The notes: generated by a model not told the origin, from the sequence alone. A stretch of 64,000 nt of DNA from Umezawaea endophytica (GCF_025061645.1 NZ_JANYMP010000041.1:1-64000), one strand, 5' to 3'; shown: positions 43,951-53,513, numbered from the stretch's first letter. A program made the numbers and translations.

Positions 43951-46389
43951 TCACTGCTCCTTCGCGGCAGTTGGTGAATCGATGATTTCCACGACTCCTC
44001 GCGAGCCGTCGACGGTGACGAGCTGACCGCTGCGCAGCCGCCGGGTGCCGTCCCCGGTGGCCAGCACGGCCGGGACGCGGTACTCGCGGGCGATGATCGC
44101 CGGGTGGGACAGCAGTCCACCGTGGTCGGTGACGAGCGCGCCCACGTTGGGGAACAGCACCGACCACTCGGCCGTCGTCTGCGGGCAGACGAGGACGTCA
44201 CCCGGACGCAGCTCACCCCAGTCGGTCTCGTCGAGGATGACTCGTGCCGGGCCCGTGTAGGTGCCCTTGGACGCGGCGATCCCGCTGATCACCGCGTCGT
44301 CGTCGGAGCCGTTGACGGAGGTGGCCAGGTTGCCCGCCGCCTCCCGCCACACCCACATGCCCGCCGCGACCACCTCGCGCACGTCCGGCGGCAGCATCCC
44401 CAGCCACTCGCCGGGCGGCCGGGAGGGCTGGGCCGGTCGCCCGTAGCTCTGCGGGCCGGGGTTCGCCTGCGCCAGCGCGAGTTCGGCGGCGCGGCGGCTC
44501 ACCAGCCCGTCGACCCCGATCCCGTCGCGCAGCGCGGACAGGGCCTTGGGGAGTTCGAGCATGAACACGTCCTGCGCGTCGCGGAGCTGCCCGCGTTCGG
44601 CGAGCCTGCGGCCGAGGTCGAGCACACCCCGCCGGATCAGCGCGAAACCGGTCTGGGAGAGCAGGATGCTGTCGTCCCGCAGGGGATAGGCGGTCTGGGC
44701 GTTCTCCAACACCCGGTCGAACCGCTTGAGGTCCTCCGGCCGGTCCGCTAGTGCCGCGGTCGCCTCCGCGACCGCTGCCTCGCGGGTCGCGGTCAGCTCG
44801 TCCGCGTCGCGCGAGGGGTCGAAACCCCTGCCGAGCTGCCCGCGCACGAGGGAGATCACGAGTGCGGGGTTCTCGGCCATCGTCGGAGCGGTGATGTCCA
44901 TGCCGACCGTCCGGAAGCCGTACTCGCGCAGGTAACCGCGCAGCGCGGCGCCGAACTCCGGATCGGCCTCGGCGCACGCCTCGGCGTCACCGCCGGTCTG
45001 GAGCAGCTTCCGGACCCCCGTGTCGCGCTCCGCGAGCCGGACGAGTTCGCCGAGCGCGTGGGACGGCGCCGTCGTGCTGCCGGGCAGCCCGGTGAGCAGC
45101 GCCATGGTCCGCGCCGCCTCCCAGCCGAGCAGTTCCTGGCAGGCGAGGCCGAGCTGGCCGAGCAGCAGCATGCCCGCGCCACCGAGTCGGAAGTGGACCT
45201 CCGTCGCCTTGGCGGACAGGCTCAGCAGGTGGCCGAGCTGTGCTTCGAGTTCGTCGTCGGTCAGTGCGGCCGGATCGCTCGCGCGTTCGGCGGCCAGCTC
45301 GTCGGACAGCGTCGGCCGCCACTTCTCGTGCCACTGACGGCAGGACGTCGCGGGCTCGTCGGCACGCACGCCCGCCATGATCGTGGCCAGCTTCGCCGCG
45401 ATCCGCTCCATGCCCTCGGCCATGACGAACGTCGAGTAGAGCCAGCCGCCGATCTCGCGGAACTCCAGCTTCTCGCCGAGGCTGTAGGTGAGCAGGTGAT
45501 CGATGGCGTCGGTCTGGCAGCGGAACACCGTGGACCGCCCCATGGGGGACAGCGGTTTGGTCGCGTAGTTCGACCGCTGCCAGAAACCGGGCGGCACCTC
45601 GGGCCGCGGCTCGGGCAGCGCGGTGATCGGCCGCGCCTGCAACAGCCACAGCGTCCCGTCGGCGATGGCCCACTCGATGTCCTGCGGCGAACCGAAGCGC
45701 ACCTCGATCCCCTTGGCCAGCTCGGCGACGAGCGCCGCCTGCTCCGCGGTGATCGCCCGCTCCGCGCCGGACGCGAGCGAGGCGACCCCGTCGCGCACCG
45801 CCCATTCGTCCGGAGTGGACAGTCCGGACACCAGCCGGTCGCCCAGCCCGCGCACGGCACTCACCAGGACCTCGTTCCGGTCGCCGGTCACCGGGTTCGC
45901 GCTGAACGCGACCCCCGCGGCCTCGGCGGGCACCATGTGCTGGATCAGCACGCCGATCCGGCGGCCCGCGCCGAGCGCGCGCGTGCCCTGGTAGGTCGCG
46001 ACGCGGTCGGAGAACGCCGACGCCCAGCAGGTGCGCACCGCCGCGATCAGGTCGCCCGTCCCCGTCACGTCCAGCACCGTTTCGTACTGCCCCGCGTAGG
46101 AAACGCCGGGCAGGTCCTCCTCGACGGCCGAGGAGCGGACGGCGACCGCCGTGCCGCCGAGCCGGTGCGCCAGTGCGTCCAGCTCCGCGATCAGGTCACC
46201 GGGCAGTTCGAGCCCGTCCGTCCGGCCGGACGCGAGCAGCCGGTCCAGCACCTCGGCGGGCAGGACGTACCCCTCCGGCACCGGCAGCCCCGCCGCCCGC
46301 AGTTCGCCGAGCACCGCGGACTTCCGGCCGACGGCGCCGACGTCGGCGAGGCCGATGGTGTCGAGCGGGCGCAGCAGCGTCGAGGTCAT
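43951..46389 (-). CDS. Three-domain ATP dikinase, rifampicin-phosphotransferase-like
   Basis: An 812-residue enzyme related to PEP synthase. Residues 1-265 are an intact ATP-grasp domain (VAVRSSAVEEDLPGVSYAGQ, RGLGDRLVSG, SPQDIEWAIADG, LLQARPIT). About 280-690 is a helical middle region that matches no PEP barrel. About 705-800 is the swivelling phospho-His domain with TDHGGLLSHPAIIARE (His762). The PEP/pyruvate-binding TIM barrel of PEP synthase is missing. This ATP - substrate - His order is that of rifampicin phosphotransferase, which gives AMP and Pi while adding a phosphate to a hydroxyl. Placed between the KS/CLF and methyltransferase genes, it likely phosphorylates a polyketide, either as a biosynthetic step or for self-protection. 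Confidence 0.78.
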   Translation of the reverse strand: MTSTLLRPLDTIGLADVGAVGRKSAVLGELRAAGLPVPEGYVLPAEVLDRLLASGRTDGLELPGDLIAELDALAHRLGGTAVAVRSSAVEEDLPGVSYAGQYETVLDVTGTGDLIAAVRTCWASAFSDRVATYQGTRALGAGRRIGVLIQHMVPAEAAGVAFSANPVTGDRNEVLVSAVRGLGDRLVSGLSTPDEWAVRDGVASLASGAERAITAEQAALVAELAKGIEVRFGSPQDIEWAIADGTLWLLQARPITALPEPRPEVPPGFWQRSNYATKPLSPMGRSTVFRCQTDAIDHLLTYSLGEKLEFREIGGWLYSTFVMAEGMERIAAKLATIMAGVRADEPATSCRQWHEKWRPTLSDELAAERASDPAALTDDELEAQLGHLLSLSAKATEVHFRLGGAGMLLLGQLGLACQELLGWEAARTMALLTGLPGSTTAPSHALGELVRLAERDTGVRKLLQTGGDAEACAEADPEFGAALRGYLREYGFRTVGMDITAPTMAENPALVISLVRGQLGRGFDPSRDADELTATREAAVAEATAALADRPEDLKRFDRVLENAQTAYPLRDDSILLSQTGFALIRRGVLDLGRRLAERGQLRDAQDVFMLELPKALSALRDGIGVDGLVSRRAAELALAQANPGPQSYGRPAQPSRPPGEWLGMLPPDVREVVAAGMWVWREAAGNLATSVNGSDDDAVISGIAASKGTYTGPARVILDETDWGELRPGDVLVCPQTTAEWSVLFPNVGALVTDHGGLLSHPAIIAREYRVPAVLATGDGTRRLRSGQLVTVDGSRGVVEIIDSPTAAKEQ

Positions 46390-46420
46390 TTTCTGGCTCC
46401 AATCGAAGAGGTCGGCCCGG

Positions 46421-47626
46421 TCAGGCGGCGGTGACGACGACCGCGGCGTTGAACCCGCCGTAGCCCCTGGCGATCACGAGCGCCGTCCGCACGGGCAGCG
46501 CTCTCGGCGCGTCGACGACGAGGTCGACGCGGTAGCGGCTGTCGGGCCGGACGTTCACCGACGGCGGCACGAGTCCGGTCCTGATGGTCAGCAGCGCGGC
46601 CGCGACGTCGAGCGAGGACCCGCCCGCGTACAGCCTGCCGGTGGCCGTTTTCGGGGCGCTGACGGGAACTCCGCACGGGCCGAACAGCGCGACCAGCGCG
46701 TCGGCCTCGGCGCGGTCCAACTCGGGGAGGCCCGCGGCGTCGGCGAAGACGACGTCCACGTCGGCGGCACGGATCCCGGCGTCGGCCAGTGCGCGCTCCG
46801 CCGCCCCGCGCAGCTCCGATCCGCCTCCGGCGTCGAAGGTCGCGGCGTAGCCCGCGATCCTGCCGTACACGTGCGGCGCGCCGCGTTCCCGCGCGCCCGC
46901 CTCGTCCTCGACGATGAGGATCGCGCCGCCCTCTCCCGGCAGGTACCCGGCCGAGTCCGGGTCGAACGGCAGGTACGCGCGCGCCGCGTCGCGCGACCCG
47001 CTGAGCAACCCGGTCGCCTGCTGGCACACCAGCGCGTACGGCGACAGCGGCGCCTCGGTGCCCCCGCTGACGACCAGCTTGGCGCCCGCGTTGAGCACGC
47101 GCCTCGCCTGGCCGAGCGCGTCGAGCCCGCCCGCCTGCTCGCTCGCGATCACGCCGCACGGGCCGCGCATGCCGAACCGGATGGACGTCTGGCCGGTGGT
47201 GGCCGCGTAGAACCACGCGATCGACTGGAACGCGGTCACGTGCTTGGGCCCCTCCGACCAGAGCCTGCCCAACTCGCGCTGGCCGAACTCGTTGCCCGCG
47301 CTGGAACTCGCGGTCACCACCGCCATCTCGTACTCGCCGAGACCGCTGTCCGCCAGCGGGTGCACGCCCGCGTCCCGCAGCGCCTCCTCGGTCGCGCACA
47401 GCGCGAACTGCGTCCACCTGTCGGTCTGGAACGTCAGCCTCGTCGGCAGGTGCTCGGTGGCGTCGAAGTCCCGCACCTCGCCCGCGAGCCGCACGGGGTA
47501 GCTCGACGCGTCGAACCTCGTGATCTCCGCGATCCCGTTGCGGCCGGCCAACGTGTTCGCCCAATACCGCTCCACCCCGATACCGGTCGGCGCCACCACA
47601 CCGAGCCCGGTGACGACGGCGCTCAT
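46421..47626 (-). CDS. Type II polyketide chain length factor (KS-beta)
   Basis: A 401-residue ketosynthase-fold protein in which the active-site Cys is replaced by Gln164 ([13 protein letters not shown]), the hallmark of a CLF. It starts [19 protein letters not shown] and keeps [15 protein letters not shown] and the C-terminal [11 protein letters not shown]. It forms a dimer with KS-alpha and sets the number of extensions. ATG 47626 overlaps the KS-alpha stop by 4 bp. The dikinase gene follows after 31 bp. Confidence 0.95.
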   Translation of the reverse strand: MSAVVTGLGVVAPTGIGVERYWANTLAGRNGIAEITRFDASSYPVRLAGEVRDFDATEHLPTRLTFQTDRWTQFALCATEEALRDAGVHPLADSGLGEYEMAVVTASSSAGNEFGQRELGRLWSEGPKHVTAFQSIAWFYAATTGQTSIRFGMRGPCGVIASEQAGGLDALGQARRVLNAGAKLVVSGGTEAPLSPYALVCQQATGLLSGSRDAARAYLPFDPDSAGYLPGEGGAILIVEDEAGARERGAPHVYGRIAGYAATFDAGGGSELRGAAERALADAGIRAADVDVVFADAAGLPELDRAEADALVALFGPCGVPVSAPKTATGRLYAGGSSLDVAAALLTIRTGLVPPSVNVRPDSRYRVDLVVDAPRALPVRTALVIARGYGGFNAAVVVTAA

Positions 47627-48891
47627 GCCGTCCATCCCGGCCGGGACAACAGCATCGCGGTCTGGAAGCCGCCGAACCCGCTGCCGACGCTGAGCACGAC
47701 GTCGAGGTCGGCGTCGCGAGCGGTGCGGGGCACGTAGTCGAGGTCGCACTCGGGGTCGGGCGTCGTGTAGTTCGCCGTCGGCGGCACGGCCTGGTGCGCC
47801 AGCGCGAGCGCGCACGCGGCGACCTCCAGCGACCCGATCGCGCCGAGCGAGTGGCCGATCATCGACTTGATCGAGCTGACCGGCACCCGGTACGCCCGGT
47901 GCCCGAGGCTCAGCTTGAACGCGGCCGTCTCGTGCCGGTCGTTCTGCCGGGTGCCGGAGCCGTGCGCGTTGATGTAGCCGATGTCCTCCGGCCGGATCCG
48001 GGCGGCCCGCATGCTCCGGGTGATCGCCTCGGCCATCTCGCGCCCGTCGGGCTTGAGCCCGGTCATGTGGAACGCGTTGCTGCGGTTGGCGAACCCGGCG
48101 ATCTCCGCGTAGATCCGCGCGTCCCGCCGACGGGCGTGCTCGCGCTCCTCGAGGATCAGCACGGCCGCGCCCTCGCCGAGCACGAAGCCGTCCCGGTCGC
48201 GGTCGAACGGGCGGGACGCGTGCTCGGGGTCGGAGTTGTTCGGCGACGTCGCCTTGATCGCGTCGAAGCTCGCCGCCGAGATCGGCGAGATGGGCGCGTC
48301 GGTCGCGCCGGTGACCATGATGTCGGCCGAGCCCTCCTCGATCAGCGCCGCGGCGTGGCCGATCGCGTCCAGGCCCGACGTGCACCCGGTGGAGATGGTC
48401 GCGACCGGTCCGCGGGCGTCGCAGCGCTTCGCCACCTCGGCGGCGAACACGCTGGGCACGAGGTAGTCGTAGAGCTGGGGCACGCCGTAGTCGTTGTCGA
48501 CGACCCAGTCCCGGCCGCCGTTGCTGACCACCACGTACTCGGTCTCCAGCCCGATGGTGCAGCCGACCGCGCTGCCAATCGCCACGCCCCGCCGGTGCGG
48601 TTCGAGCACGTCGAACTCCAGGCCGCTGTCCTCCACCGCCTGCCGCGCGCTGACCACGGCGAACTGGGTCGCCCTGTCCATCCGCCGGATCTCCTGCGGG
48701 GTCAGGCCTTCCTTGTCCGGCTCGAAGTCGCACTCGGCGGCGATCCGGGACCGGAACGGGGTCGCGTCGAACGTCGAGATCGCCCTGGTCGCCGTGCGGC
48801 CCGCCATCATCATGTCCCAGAACGCCTTCGTGCCGATGCCACCCGGTGCGACGACACCGATCCCGGTGATCACCGCGCGCCGGTCGGTCAC
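47623..48891 (-). CDS. Type II polyketide ketosynthase (KS-alpha)
   Basis: A 422-residue ketosynthase from GTG 48891 with Cys170 in [14 protein letters not shown] and the two His motifs [14 protein letters not shown] and [13 protein letters not shown]. The segments [15 protein letters not shown] and [17 protein letters not shown] are standard. It extends the malonyl-derived chain on the ACP. Its start overlaps the cupin gene stop by 4 bp. The close fit to aromatic-polyketide enzymes is clear; which product type (for example pentangular) cannot be told by eye. Confidence 0.96.
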   Translation of the reverse strand: MTDRRAVITGIGVVAPGGIGTKAFWDMMMAGRTATRAISTFDATPFRSRIAAECDFEPDKEGLTPQEIRRMDRATQFAVVSARQAVEDSGLEFDVLEPHRRGVAIGSAVGCTIGLETEYVVVSNGGRDWVVDNDYGVPQLYDYLVPSVFAAEVAKRCDARGPVATISTGCTSGLDAIGHAAALIEEGSADIMVTGATDAPISPISAASFDAIKATSPNNSDPEHASRPFDRDRDGFVLGEGAAVLILEEREHARRRDARIYAEIAGFANRSNAFHMTGLKPDGREMAEAITRSMRAARIRPEDIGYINAHGSGTRQNDRHETAAFKLSLGHRAYRVPVSSIKSMIGHSLGAIGSLEVAACALALAHQAVPPTANYTTPDPECDLDYVPRTARDADLDVVLSVGSGFGGFQTAMLLSRPGWTA

Positions 48892-49316
48892 CTGCTCGCC
48901 CCCACACCGGGCTGCGCCTCGTCCGGGCGGGGCAGCGACTCGGTGTCGACGTGGCCGAGTTCGGGCCTCGGCGCCAGCGGGCACAGGTGGAACACGGCCT
49001 CGGCCGGCTCGTCGGAGGTGTTCCGGACGCTGTGCCGCGCGTTGATCGGCACCAGCAGGCCCTCACCCGCGGCGAGTTCGACGGGCTCCGAGTCCACCCG
49101 CACGAGGAGCGTTCCGCGCACGACGTACAGGAACTCCTCGGAGTACGGGTGGTAGTGCTCGCTCACGTAGTCGCCCGGCGCCATCGTGAGGACTCCGAGG
49201 AATCCGGTGGTCGCACCAGCGGTCTTCGGGCCGAGCACGACCCGCAGCTCCCCGCCGCGACGGCGGTTCGGCTCGATGTCGGCTGCGGCGACCTTCGCGA
49301 TCTCCTGCGTGGACAA
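48888..49316 (-). CDS. Cupin-type polyketide cyclase
   Basis: A 142-residue single-cupin protein with the metal motif [19 protein letters not shown] (two His and a Glu) and the second motif [13 protein letters not shown]. Cupin proteins of the TcmJ/RemF group assist ring closure in aromatic polyketide pathways and sit next to KS genes as here. It is first in the minus-strand operon cupin - KS-alpha - CLF - dikinase - methyltransferase, with a RBS-like AGGAG 12-16 bp before the start. Confidence 0.9.
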   Translation of the reverse strand: MSTQEIAKVAAADIEPNRRRGGELRVVLGPKTAGATTGFLGVLTMAPGDYVSEHYHPYSEEFLYVVRGTLLVRVDSEPVELAAGEGLLVPINARHSVRNTSDEPAEAVFHLCPLAPRPELGHVDTESLPRPDEAQPGVGASR

Positions 49317-49389
49317 GGGTGCTCCTGTGTGGTCGGCGGTGGGTGACTACGAGCTCCGCGGTGGGCGTCGGGTCCCTCGACGCCCCGCG

Positions 49390-49415
49390 CGACCTCACGT
49401 CGCACGGCGAGGTCG
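49390..49415. promoter_or_regulatory. Inverted repeat in the cupin/DUF1772 divergent gap
   Basis: CGACCTC (49390-49396) and GAGGTCG (49409-49415) with a 12-base spacer, about 74 bp before the cupin start. The gap 49317-49584 (268 bp) must hold promoters for both halves of the cluster. Confidence 0.4.
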
Positions 49416-49502
49416 TGTGCCTGGCCGCCACTGTCACCGACCGGCGTGGGGAAATCCTGAAGAAGGCGTCAGGGCCCGCTGAACGCGGACCTGCTCGATC
49501 GG

Positions 49503-49531
49503 TGAGCCGTTCGTCAGCCGTCCACGACCGA
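49503..49531 (+). promoter_or_regulatory. SARP-like heptamer repeats before the DUF1772/accC operon
   Basis: TGAGCCG at 49503 and TCAGCCG at 49514 are 11 bases apart; a weaker CGACCGA follows at 49525 in the same register. A -10-like TATCTG starts at 49542, 10 bp after the last repeat, the geometry expected of a SARP promoter. Confidence 0.5.
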
Positions 49532-49584
49532 CGGCGGCGAGTATCTGGCGCCAGGACCGAGCCGGACGAGGAGTGCCTAGGACG

Positions 49585-50046
49585 ATGCTTCAGATTCTGT
49601 TGCCGTTGGCCCTGCTGTGCAACGGGTTGACCGCCGGAGCGCTGCTGATCGCGATGATCGGGGTCGCGCCGCTGCGGCTGGCCCTGCCGGACGACCGTTC
49701 CGTCCAGGTGCACCAGCTCCTGCTGCCCAAGGTCGAGCCGTGGATGCCCGCCCTGCTGGTCGGCGGGACGATCTTCACCGGCGCCGCCGGGTTCTTCGCG
49801 GGCAGCACGCTGGTGCACGTGCTGACGATCATCTCGTCGTCCTTGCAGCTCAAGGCGATCCTCATCGCGCTGACGAAGAACGTGCCGATCAACAGGTGGC
49901 TGGCGAAGCTGGACCCCGAGGCGCTGCCGCCCGACTTCGCCGAGTCACGGGCGATGGAGCGCTGGCGCAACTGGAACGCGGCGCGCGCGGTGATGGTGAT
50001 CCTGTCACTGGTGATCAACGTCTACGTCGTCGGACTCCTGGTGTGA
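49585..50046 (+). CDS. DUF1772 membrane protein, anthrone-oxygenase-like
   Basis: A 153-residue integral membrane protein with four hydrophobic helices (ILLPLALLCNGLTAGALLIAM; MPALLVGGTIFTGAAGFFAG; LVHVLTIISSSLQLKAIL; VMVILSLVINVYVVGLLV). It belongs to DUF1772, which includes fungal anthrone oxygenases (HypC type) that turn an anthrone into an anthraquinone. The conserved RMERWRNWNAAR-like segment (SRAMERWRNWNAARAV) before the last helix fits. It lies 13 bp before accC in the polyketide cluster, so quinone formation on the aromatic product is likely. Confidence 0.8.
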   Translation: MLQILLPLALLCNGLTAGALLIAMIGVAPLRLALPDDRSVQVHQLLLPKVEPWMPALLVGGTIFTGAAGFFAGSTLVHVLTIISSSLQLKAILIALTKNVPINRWLAKLDPEALPPDFAESRAMERWRNWNAARAVMVILSLVINVYVVGLLV

Positions 50047-50059
50047 GCGAGAGGACCAC

Positions 50060-51421
50060 GTGGTGATCGAGACTGTGCTCATCGCCAACCGGGGGGAGAT
50101 CGCGCTGCGCGTCGCGCGCACCTGCCGCGAGCTGAACCTGCGCACGGTCGTGGTGCACTCGACGGCGGACCGCGACTCCGCCGTCGTGCGGCTCGCGGAC
50201 CGGGCCGTCCAAATAGGACCTCCGGCGGCGCGGCGCAGCTACCTGCACGTGCCCGCGATCATGGAGGCGGCGGCGCAGACCGGTGCGGACGCGATCCACC
50301 CCGGCTACGGCTTCCTGTCCGAGGACGCGGACTTCGCCGAGGTGTGCGAAGCGCACGGGCTGACGTTCATCGGACCGCCCGCCTCGGTGCTGCGCACGCT
50401 GGGGGACAAGGCCACCGCGCGCAAGCTGATGGCCGACGCCGGCCTGCCGCTGCTGCCCGGCAGCACCGAGACCCTGGACAGCGCCGCGGAGGCGAAGGAC
50501 CTGGCCGACGAGATCGGCTACCCGGTGATCATCAAGGCCGCGGCGGGCGGCGGGGGCCGCGGCATGGCGGTCGTGCGCGAGCCGAGCACGTTCATGGAGC
50601 ACTACCAGCGCACCCGAGCCGCCGCCCAGGCGGTGTTCGAGGACGGCCGGGTCTACCTCGAGAGGTTCCAGGAGGCCGCGCGGCACGTCGAGGTGCAGGT
50701 CCTGTGCGACCAGCACGGCAACGCGATCTGGCTGGGGGAGCGGGACTGCTCGGTGCAGCGCAGGCACCAGAAGCTCATCGAGGAGACACCCGCGCCGGGA
50801 CTGAGCCCCGAACTCACCGCGCGCATGGGCGAGGCCTCGGTGCGGGGCGCGCTCGCGGCGGGCTTCGTCGGCGCGGGCACGTTCGAGTTCCTGGTCGACC
50901 CCGACGGCGAGTTCACCTTCATGGAGGTCAACTGCCGCATCCAGGTCGAGCACCCGGTCACCGAGATGGTGACCGGCATCGACCTCGTGCGCGAGCAGTT
51001 GCTGGTGGCGGCGGGCAGGTCGCTCTCCATCACGCAGGACCAGGTGGAACGCCGGGGAGTCGCGATCGAGTGCCGGGTCAACGCCGAGGACCCGTCCCGC
51101 GACTTCGCCCCGGCACCGGGCGTGCTGGAGGAGTTCATCCCGCCAGGCGGCCCGTTCACCCGAGTCGACACCCACGGGTTCACCGGCGCGCGGGTGACAC
51201 CGGACTACGACTCGTTGCTGGCCAAGGTGATCACCTGGGCGGCCGACCGCGACCAGGCCGTCGCCAGGATGGAGCGCGCGCTCGCCGAGTTCCACGTCCG
51301 CGGCGCGGGCGTCCACACGACCATCCCGTTCCTCGCGGAGATCCTCGGCCATCCGCTGTTCCGCGACGGGAAGCACACCACATCACTGGTCGAACAGGTG
51401 CTGGACATCGAGAGGAAGTGA
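50060..51421 (+). CDS. accC: Acetyl-CoA carboxylase biotin carboxylase subunit
   Basis: A 453-residue biotin carboxylase of normal length. It begins ETVLIANRGEIALRVARTCRE and has the ATP-grasp glycine loop KAAAGGGGRGMAVV, HPGYGFLSEDADFA, the ERDCSVQRRHQKLIEE bicarbonate/biotin site and FMEVNCRIQVEHPVTEM (usual sequence FMEMNTRIQVEHPVTE, so Thr is Cys here). GTG 50060 has GAGAGGA upstream; GTG 50063 is an alternative. It carboxylates AccB (41768) to supply malonyl-CoA. The complex is split between two operons 8 kb apart. Confidence 0.95.
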   Translation: MVIETVLIANRGEIALRVARTCRELNLRTVVVHSTADRDSAVVRLADRAVQIGPPAARRSYLHVPAIMEAAAQTGADAIHPGYGFLSEDADFAEVCEAHGLTFIGPPASVLRTLGDKATARKLMADAGLPLLPGSTETLDSAAEAKDLADEIGYPVIIKAAAGGGGRGMAVVREPSTFMEHYQRTRAAAQAVFEDGRVYLERFQEAARHVEVQVLCDQHGNAIWLGERDCSVQRRHQKLIEETPAPGLSPELTARMGEASVRGALAAGFVGAGTFEFLVDPDGEFTFMEVNCRIQVEHPVTEMVTGIDLVREQLLVAAGRSLSITQDQVERRGVAIECRVNAEDPSRDFAPAPGVLEEFIPPGGPFTRVDTHGFTGARVTPDYDSLLAKVITWAADRDQAVARMERALAEFHVRGAGVHTTIPFLAEILGHPLFRDGKHTTSLVEQVLDIERK

Positions 51422-51426
51422 CGAGA

Positions 51427-52440
51427 GTGGCAGACGCAGTGCTCACCCGTGAGCGGGTGTTCGACCTGATGCAGGGCTACCGCAACACGAGCCTGCTGCG
51501 GACGGGCATTCGGCTGGGGGTGTTCACCTCGCTCGCCGAAGGGCCCGCCGAAGCGGGTGAACTGGCCGCCCGCCTGGACATCGACCCGCGCGGCGCGACC
51601 ATCCTGCTGAACGCGCTCGTCGCGATCGGCCTGCTGGAGCGCAAGGACACCGAGTTCCGCCTCGTCGACGGGGCGGACGAGCTGTTGGCGGGCCCCAGAT
51701 CGGTCGCCCACCTGGCGACCATCCTCGCCAGCGACTGGGAGTGGGACGCGCTGAAGGTGCTCGACGAGGCGGTCCGGCGCGGCGGCGTGGTGGTCGACGA
51801 CAACGCCGAGTCGTCCGACTTCGCGTACTGGCAGGACTTCGCGACGTTCGCGACCGCCGCGACCGGCCCGACCGCAGGTCTGGTCGCCGACGAACTGGCG
51901 GACTGGTTGGACACCCGGCCGACTCCGACGGCGCTGGACGTCGCATGCGGGCACGGGATGTACGGCTTCACCCTCGCCGCGCGGCAGCCCTCGTTGCGGG
52001 TGTGGGGCCTCGACTGGCCGCACGTGGTGCCGATCGCCGCGGAGAACGCCGCGCGGCTCGGCGTGCGCGACCGCGTGGACTTCATCGAGGGCGACATGTT
52101 CGAGGTGCCGCTGGGCGGGGCGTACGACGTCGTCTTCGTGACGAACGTGCTGCACCACTTCGCGGAGGACCGGGCGACCGCGTTGCTGGCGCGGGCCGCC
52201 AACGTGATCAAACCCGGCGGCAAGCTCGTGGTCGTCGGCTTCACCACGACCGACGAGCCACCGGACGCCGACCCCGCGCCCTACCTGTTCTCGGTGCTGA
52301 TGCTGGCGTGGACGAAGGGCGGCGAGGTCCACTCCGAACGTGCGTACGACCGGATGCTGACCGAGGCCGGGTTCACCGCCGCCGAGGTCCACCGCCTGCC
52401 CGGAGTGCCGATGCGGGTGCTCATCGCCGATCGCGCGTAA
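51427..52440 (+). CDS. SAM-dependent methyltransferase
   Basis: A 337-residue methyltransferase of the same broad family as the one at 42928 but clearly different in sequence. It has an N-terminal winged-helix dimerisation part (MQGYRNTSLLRTGIRLGVFTSL), the SAM loop TALDVACGHGMYGFTLA, WGLDWPHVVPIAAENA and FVTNVLHHFAEDRATALL. In place of the COMT His-Asp pair it reads NVLHHFA, so the methylated group may be different. Start GTG 51427; an in-frame GTG at 51418 overlaps the accC stop. Confidence 0.87.
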   Translation: MADAVLTRERVFDLMQGYRNTSLLRTGIRLGVFTSLAEGPAEAGELAARLDIDPRGATILLNALVAIGLLERKDTEFRLVDGADELLAGPRSVAHLATILASDWEWDALKVLDEAVRRGGVVVDDNAESSDFAYWQDFATFATAATGPTAGLVADELADWLDTRPTPTALDVACGHGMYGFTLAARQPSLRVWGLDWPHVVPIAAENAARLGVRDRVDFIEGDMFEVPLGGAYDVVFVTNVLHHFAEDRATALLARAANVIKPGGKLVVVGFTTTDEPPDADPAPYLFSVLMLAWTKGGEVHSERAYDRMLTEAGFTAAEVHRLPGVPMRVLIADRA

Positions 52441-52458
52441 GCGCTGGAAGGTCCTGCC

Positions 52459-52779
52459 ATGTACCGAAGTCTGCTCGTCGCCCGGTTCGACCCGAAGGAC
52501 GCGGACGTCATCGCGAAGGTCTTCGCCGAGTCCGACCGGACCGAGATGCCGCACCTGCTCGGCGCGTCGTCCCGGACCCTGTTCCGCTTCCATGACCTGT
52601 ACCTGCACCTCATCGAGTCCGCTGTGGACATCGGCGAGAACATCGGGAAGGTGCGCGACCACCCGCTGTTCCAGGACGTGAACACGAAGCTGAGCCCGTA
52701 CGTCCAGCCGTACTCGCCGGACTGGCGCGGCCCCCGCGACGCGATGGCGACCCCGTTCTACACCTGGGAGGCGAGGTGA
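52459..52779 (+). CDS. TcmI-family polyketide cyclase
   Basis: A 106-residue protein matching TcmI closely in layout: MYRSLLVARFDPKDADVIA at the start, SSRTLFRFHDLYLHLIES in the middle and KLSPYVQPYSPDW with FYTWEA at the end. TcmI has a ferredoxin-like fold and closes later rings of the tetracenomycin skeleton. The KR gene follows with a 4-bp overlap. Together with the SRPBCC and cupin proteins, this gives a three-cyclase set. Confidence 0.94.
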   Translation: MYRSLLVARFDPKDADVIAKVFAESDRTEMPHLLGASSRTLFRFHDLYLHLIESAVDIGENIGKVRDHPLFQDVNTKLSPYVQPYSPDWRGPRDAMATPFYTWEAR

Positions 52780-53513
52780 AGCTCGACCTGATCGGCAAGC
52801 GGGTCGTCGTCACCGGCGGCACCAAGGGCATCGGCAGGCGCGTCGTCACCGGCTTCGCCGAGGCGGGCGCGTCCGTGCTGACCTGCTACCGCGGTGACGA
52901 GGCCGCCGCGTCCAGCCTGCTGCTGGAACTGAAGGAGATCGGCGGCGACCACCACGTGGTGCGCGCGGACATGAGCGTCCGAGCGGACGTGGACGACCTC
53001 GTGGCGGAGGCGGGCGAACACTTCGGCGGGATCGACGCCCTCGTCAGCAACGCCGCCGTCGTCAGCCACCACCCGGTCGCCGAGCTGACCGACGAGGTGT
53101 GGCAGCACACCCTGACCACGAACCTCACCGGCCCGTTCACCCTGGTGCGCAGCGCACTTCCCCTGCTGACCGCGGGTTCGTCGATCACCCTGATCGGCTC
53201 ACGCGTGGCCCAGGCGGGCATGCCCTCCGCCGCGCACTACGTCGCGTCGAAAGCAGGCCTCAACGGCCTCGTACGCGCGCTGTGCAAGGAGTTGGGACCC
53301 GCGGGCATCAGGGCGAACCTCGTGGCGCCCGGCATCATCGAGACCGAGGCGACCGCCGCGCTCCCCGCCGAACGCCGCTGCGCCTACGAGGCCAAGTCGT
53401 CCCTCGGCAGGCTCGGCAGCGTCGACGAGATCGCGGGCGCGGTGCTGTTCCTCGCGAGCGACCTCGCCGGCTACATCACCGGCGAGACCCTCAACGTGGA
53501 CGGCGGCGTCTGA
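52776..53513 (+). CDS. Polyketide ketoreductase (SDR family)
   Basis: A 245-residue short-chain dehydrogenase. It has TGGTKGIG (13-20) for NADPH, the NAAV segment, the catalytic Ser in TLIGSRVAQAG, and YVASKAGLNGLVRAL (Tyr, Lys). It ends in the standard C-terminal GYITGETLNVDGGV. It reduces one keto group of the chain, or a ring ketone. GTG 52776 overlaps the TcmI-like stop and the stop overlaps the next ATG by 1 base. Confidence 0.92.
   Translation: MKLDLIGKRVVVTGGTKGIGRRVVTGFAEAGASVLTCYRGDEAAASSLLLELKEIGGDHHVVRADMSVRADVDDLVAEAGEHFGGIDALVSNAAVVSHHPVAELTDEVWQHTLTTNLTGPFTLVRSALPLLTAGSSITLIGSRVAQAGMPSAAHYVASKAGLNGLVRALCKELGPAGIRANLVAPGIIETEATAALPAERRCAYEAKSSLGRLGSVDEIAGAVLFLASDLAGYITGETLNVDGGV

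Noticed and set aside
46421-49066. 881-codon frame that could be a KS-CLF fusion
   Set aside because: KS-alpha is in a different frame and ends at 47623, overlapping the CLF ATG at 47626; these are two genes.
49390-49484. Possible SARP heptamers for the cupin/KS operon
   Set aside because: I tried 11-base registers on the minus strand; no word repeats convincingly, so only the inverted repeat was recorded.
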